A stretch of DNA of 64,000 nt from Streptomyces sp. TLI_053 (GTDB lineage: Bacteria > Actinomycetota > Actinomycetes > Streptomycetales > Streptomycetaceae), in contig NZ_LT629775.1 of assembly GCF_900105395.1 (NCBI RefSeq), positions 5,044,001-5,108,000 of the forward strand. Reading direction: 5' to 3'. Of this stretch, positions 61,103-64,000 are shown one piece after another (the stretch's first letter is position 1; each line of letters begins with the position of its first letter). A program made the translations under genes and the position numbers. Below the pieces are notes generated by a model, which ran no database searches, was not told where the DNA came from, and saw nothing but the letters and a program-made list of their open reading frames with translations.

Positions 61103-61335
61103 TGTGGTGACTCCAGTATTCGAGGCCCGCTGCGGTGGTGCGGGCGCCTAAGGCGAAGCGTAGTCGCGCGGGCCCCGCCGGTCCGCCCCCTTGGCGAAGC
61201 TCGGTACGACTGTCCGAATACTGGGACGGCAGGGCCGTCATCAGGCTGTTCGCGCACCTCGGGTGCGTCCGCGAACGGGCCGCCGCAGGACCGGTCCGAC
61301 CGACCGCTCCCGGTCGGCGGGGGGTGCGTGGGACG

Positions 61336-62247
61336 ATGCAGGACGTGACCGTCGTCCGTACCTCCGTGCTGCCGCCCTACGCCGCGCACCTGCGGGTCTA
61401 CGAGCCGCTGGCCGCCTACCCGGAGCCCGAGCGGGCGCGCTGGCAGGCCTACGCGGCGGAGCACGGTCCCGACGCGCCCGAGGCGGGCCGCTCGGTGGCC
61501 GCGGCGGCCCTCGCCGAGCAGCGCTCGGCCCTCGCCGAGCTGATCGGCCGGACCCCGCGGGCGCTGCCGGACCGGGAGGCCGAGCGGGCCTTCGTCCGGC
61601 TGGTGGACGGGGTGCTGTACGTCTGCCCCTGGGCGACCAGGCTCCGCACCTGGCAGGCCCTGGAGGAGCTGCGGGCGGGGGCTCCGGTGGCGCTGCTGGA
61701 CACCGCCCTGCCGCCGGCCACCCGGGAGGTGGCGGAGGCGGACCGGGAGCGCTGGCGGGCCGACCACCCGGACGCCCGGCCGTGGATCCTCACCAGCCGC
61801 TGGGAGGTGCCGGTCCGCTGGTTCCTCCCGTTCGGGGACGAGGATCGATGCTTCGTTCCCGCAGAGAGGGGGGAGAAGGGGGAGGGAGGGGAACGGGGGG
61901 ACGGGGCGTCACTGTTCTATCTGACGCCCATGGCGCAGGCGCGCCGCCGGGTGGCCCGGGCGTACCGGGCGCTGCGCGAGGCGGTGCCGGAAGGGGAGCT
62001 GGTGCGGGGGGCGGAGCAGGTCGGGCGGTGGCTGGAGGAGTTCCATCCGCGGTCGCTGGTGGAACTGGACTACGGGGGGCTGGTGCATCTGCTGGGGCCG
62101 GAGCGGCTGTTGGCGGACCGTTCGGCGGGCGAGCTCGAGGACGGGCTGCGGGCGCTGCGGGCGGGGGACGCGACGGAGGCGCTGCGCGCGTACGAGGTGC
62201 TGACCGCGCGCTGGCGGCGGGTGCTGGCACTGCGCCACGCCAACTGA
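61336..62247 (+). CDS. Conserved hypothetical protein upstream of bldC
   Basis: A 303-residue soluble protein. VRTSVLPPYAAHLRVYEPLA opens the conserved core, then LVDGVLYVCPWATRLRTWQA, RPWILTSRWEVPVRWFLPF and VELDYGGLVHLLGPERL. It has about 12 Trp/Tyr in the core and no known catalytic motif. A low-complexity Glu/Gly insertion lies near residues 178-193. It is conserved immediately upstream of bldC in Streptomyces as I recall, but I do not recognise a function. The start could be the ATG at 61336 or the GTG three codons later. Confidence 0.78.
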   Translation: MQDVTVVRTSVLPPYAAHLRVYEPLAAYPEPERARWQAYAAEHGPDAPEAGRSVAAAALAEQRSALAELIGRTPRALPDREAERAFVRLVDGVLYVCPWATRLRTWQALEELRAGAPVALLDTALPPATREVAEADRERWRADHPDARPWILTSRWEVPVRWFLPFGDEDRCFVPAERGEKGEGGERGDGASLFYLTPMAQARRRVARAYRALREAVPEGELVRGAEQVGRWLEEFHPRSLVELDYGGLVHLLGPERLLADRSAGELEDGLRALRAGDATEALRAYEVLTARWRRVLALRHAN

Positions 62248-62832
62248 GCGGCAGGGCCGGTGGGAGGGGCCGGGCGGGGCGGCGGGAGGGCCGGTCCGGG
62301 GACGGTGGGAGGACGGGCCGAGGCGGCGTCATCGCTGGCCGGTGGGGGTGTCGGTGGTACTTGTAAGACTGTAAGAGTCCTACGGCCCGAGCCGCATGAC
62401 CAAGGTCCTGGTTCGGGTCAATACCTACCGAACGTGACACTACTCACCGTTGACGCGAACTTACCCCTATGTGCAAAAATGGGACAACCAGCCCAACTTC
62501 ACGTGAGCGTGCCCACTTTTGGGTGGTTCTGGAGTCGATGCGCGCTTTGCGGGAAAACGGCGGGTCTGGTCCGCTCGTAACCGAATGTCACTATAAGGTG
62601 ACTGCCCGTTATGGGGTGGTCCATCGCCATCCGTCGGCCTTGAACCCGTGAGGGGTCAATTTTGGCGGTTTGGTCGATAGGGCTGGACGGATGGTGTAGT
62701 TGTAGACACCAGGACAAGCCGTTCGTCCTATAACCGACTCGGCCCGTCTATGCCATTTCGGGCATCGCGGGCCAAGGTGCAGAATTTGAAGGATAGAACC
62801 GCCCTGGTTCGGTTCTCCCGAGGAGGCCGCTC
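62248..62832 (+). promoter_or_regulatory. Long low-GC bldC leader with several dyads
   Basis: 585 bp of gene-free, less GC-rich DNA before bldC. Dyads: GTCAC-TATAAG-GTGAC (62587-62602), GGTGT-N8-ACACC (62693-62710) and AGGAC-N9-GTCCT (62711-62729). The last abuts TATAAC (62729-62734), a possible -10 about 100 bp before the bldC ATG. A TTGACG at 62450 precedes an A-rich stretch. The number of elements suggests multi-input control of bldC. Confidence 0.5.
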
Positions 62833-63039
62833 ATGACCGCTCGTACCCCCGATGCCGAACCTCTGCTGACGCCGGCAGAGGTCGCCACCATGTTCCGTGT
62901 GGATCCCAAGACCGTGACGCGCTGGGCCAAGGCCGGCAAGCTCACGTCCATCCGCACGCTGGGCGGGCACCGCCGATACCGTGAGGCGGAGGTGCGCGCC
63001 CTGCTGGCCGGTATTCCGGCCCAGCGAACCGAGGCCTGA
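62833..63039 (+). CDS. bldC: BldC, MerR-like developmental regulator
   Basis: A 68-residue DNA-binding protein with a MerR-type winged helix-turn-helix: LLTPAEVATMFRVDPKTVTR, WAKAGKLTSIRTLGGHRRYR and EAEVRALLAG. The sequence is essentially the Streptomyces BldC, which binds direct repeats cooperatively and holds back sporulation while sustaining vegetative growth. No effector domain is present, as expected. GAGGAGG lies 7-13 bases before the ATG. A canonical terminator follows. Confidence 0.98.
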   Translation: MTARTPDAEPLLTPAEVATMFRVDPKTVTRWAKAGKLTSIRTLGGHRRYREAEVRALLAGIPAQRTEA

Positions 63040-63063
63040 CAGAGCCTCGCTCAAGGCTCTTCG

Positions 63064-63111
63064 AAAGGGGCTGCTTACCGGACTCCGCCGGGTCCGGTAA
63101 GCAGCCCCTTT
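63064..63111 (+). terminator. Intrinsic terminator of bldC
   Basis: 20-bp stem (63064-63083 with 63092-63111, 8-base loop) followed by a T tract, 24 bases past the bldC stop codon. One of the few window terminators with a clear U tail. Confidence 0.92.
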
Positions 63112-63239
63112 TTCTGTCCCCGCGCACTTCTTCTACAGTCCTGTCGTACCGGCCGCACCGGTCGCGGGAGCGGCTGTCGTACTCGCGCGATCCACCGGAA
63201 TGTTGAACTCCGGATAACGATTCGATGATGGGAAGGTGG

Positions 63240-63295
63240 GGGGGATTTACTGTGAATAGCAGTACAATTTTACATATTAAATTAGAGGCTTCGGG
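63240..63295. other. AT-rich island between bldC and tRNA-Asp
   Basis: About 55 bp rich in A and T (ATTTTACATATTAAATTAGA at its centre), in a genome where such tracts are rare. The remaining gene-free DNA 63112-63405 shows no supported gene. It may be a promoter, a small-RNA region or an old insertion scar. Confidence 0.5.
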
Positions 63296-63405
63296 GAAGG
63301 GTGTCCGAACGGTCGGTTCCCGGAAGGGGTGCGTGACGACCGTCACGCGGGCGTTCACTTGTGGTCCGTGCCCACTCCGGGATAGAGGAGTGGCCGGTGA
63401 AACGC

Positions 63406-63439
63406 GAGAGGCCCGGAACCAAACGGTTCCGGGCCTCTC
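63406..63439 (-). terminator. Terminator of the tRNA-Asp gene
   Basis: Perfect 15-bp stem (63406-63420 with 63425-63439) with AAAC loop, 8 bases downstream of the tRNA 3' end on the minus strand. Confidence 0.85.
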
Positions 63440-63447
63440 GGCTACGG

Positions 63448-63521
63448 CGATCCTGACGGGACTTGAACCCGCGACCTCCACCTTGACAGGGTGGCGAGCT
63501 AACCAACTGCTCCACAGGACC
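63448..63521 (-). tRNA. tRNA-Asp (GTC anticodon)
   Basis: A 74-base cloverleaf on the minus strand. The 7-bp acceptor stem is GGTCCTG with CAGGATC (one G-U), discriminator G. The anticodon arm CCACC-CTGTCAA-GGTGG carries GTC, reading Asp codons GAC and GAU. The T arm GCGGG-TTCAAGT-CCCGT is canonical. CCA is not encoded. Confidence 0.95.
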
Positions 63522-63619
63522 AGAGTGTTTCCTGACCCGTTCGCTCCGCTTGCCGCGCTGCGAACAAGACAGACTGTAGCCCATGCGGGGCCCCCAGGTC
63601 GAACCGGCTCCCGACCGCC

Positions 63620-63656
63620 CCCTCCGGCCCGTCCGCAGCTCAGGCGGGCCGGAGGG
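63620..63656. terminator. Terminator after hrpA
   Basis: Perfect 12-bp stem (63620-63631 with 63645-63656), 11 bases past the hrpA stop on the minus strand. Confidence 0.7.
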
Positions 63657-63667
63657 AGGCCGAGGGG

Positions 63668-64000
63668 TCAGAGCGCGGCCCTGGCCGCCTCCATGGCCTT
63701 CAGGATCCGCTTCTCGGACACCGGCGACGGGGTGCCCAGCGACTGGGCGAAGAAGCTCACCCGCAGCTCCTCGATCATCCAGCGGATCGCCAGCACCTCC
63801 GCCGAGGGCTGCCGCCCGGCCGGCACCGCCGCCAGCAGCTCCCCGTAGGCCTGCTGGACCTGCTGCACCTTCAGCAGCTGCTGGGCGTCCCGCTGCGGAT
63901 GGTTGGGCAGCGCCTCCAGCCGGCGGTCCACCGCCAGCAGATAGCGCTTGAGGTCCGGCAGCCGCTGCCAGCCGGTCGCCGTCACGAAGCCCGGGTGCAC
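63668..64000 (-). CDS. hrpA: ATP-dependent RNA helicase HrpA, C-terminal end (5' part outside window)
   Basis: The last 110 residues of a large DEAH-box helicase, running off the window edge. The DUF3418 C-terminal signature is clear: VTATGWQRLPDLKRYLLAVD, LPNHPQRDAQQLLKVQQVQQ, IRWMIEELRVSFFAQSLGTP and PVSEKRILKAME. HrpA processes mRNA and helps rescue stalled ribosomes. The helicase motifs lie outside the window. Confidence 0.9.
   Translation of the reverse strand: MHPGFVTATGWQRLPDLKRYLLAVDRRLEALPNHPQRDAQQLLKVQQVQQAYGELLAAVPAGRQPSAEVLAIRWMIEELRVSFFAQSLGTPSPVSEKRILKAMEAARAAL

Noticed and set aside
62498..62506. Second parS-like element (TTCACGTGA) upstream of bldC
   Set aside because: Only 9 of 14 positions match the parS consensus; flanking bases break the palindrome.
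63225..63848. A 207-codon plus-strand frame crossing the tRNA-Asp gene
   Set aside because: It runs antisense through the tRNA, its terminator and the hrpA 3' end; no ribosome site or domain.

Overview
The window is very GC-rich, with almost every coding third position G or C and frequent GTG starts. It carries Streptomycetaceae hallmarks: bldC, a Spo0M-like protein, DUF397, DUF3073 and DUF6087 proteins, LAXTG-anchored surface proteins, a DtpA/ECuC/Sco copper module and valine dehydrogenase. The best reading is a Streptomyces or Kitasatospora core chromosome. The gene order (serS-pheA-dtpA copper cluster at one end; purF-purM-DUF3073-vdh-bldC-tRNA-Asp-hrpA at the other) resembles the oriC-flanking core of Streptomyces genomes. 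Two non-coding signals support a position near the origin: a dense DnaA-box cluster between serS and pheA, and a perfect parS sequence inside a gene at 39.9 kb.

Layout. 0-10.5 kb: an ABC exporter pair, an MFS carrier with its FadR-type regulator, a Spo0M-like protein, an LCP cell-wall ligase, a HAD phosphatase, serS, the DnaA-box cluster and pheA. 10.7-17.4 kb: a co-directional copper and envelope cluster (DyP peroxidase, CopC/CopD fusion, PCu(A)C chaperone, Sco, YcnI-like protein, membrane protein). 17.6-30 kb: an accessory stretch of small regulator-plus-target units (TetR/FMN-reductase/MFS; two tandem LAXTG surface proteins; LysR; allantoicase; amidase; TetR/hydrolase/isomerase-like). 30-39 kb: PP2C-like protein, MFS with a divergent regulator, pirin, SseB-like protein, acyl-CoA dehydrogenase, M18 aminopeptidase. 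39-43.3 kb: a thioredoxin/NHL protein carrying parS, then a lipoprotein / ATP-grasp / DUF350 group. 43.4-50 kb: HxlR/IRED-like pair, an aldo-keto reductase behind a MerR-type promoter, a flavoprotein/His-rich methyltransferase pair, DUF6087, and two SMR exporters with a MarR regulator. 50-64 kb: core genes metG, purA, lipid kinase-like, purF, purM, DUF3073, vdh, bldC, tRNA-Asp and the 3' end of hrpA, with a decayed DUF397/ATP-binding-protein locus at 52-53 kb.

Most adjacent transcription units are separated by strong GC-rich hairpins. Several regulators have clear palindromic or direct-repeat operator candidates beside them. No IS element, prophage, CRISPR array or biosynthetic gene cluster is visible. 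No wholly new defence or mobile system was found. The most informative non-obvious signals are the DnaA-box cluster, the intragenic parS, the MerR-type promoter with no adjacent MerR gene, the flavoprotein/His-rich methyltransferase pair, the ATP-grasp/DUF350/lipoprotein group and the ATP-binding-protein remnant.
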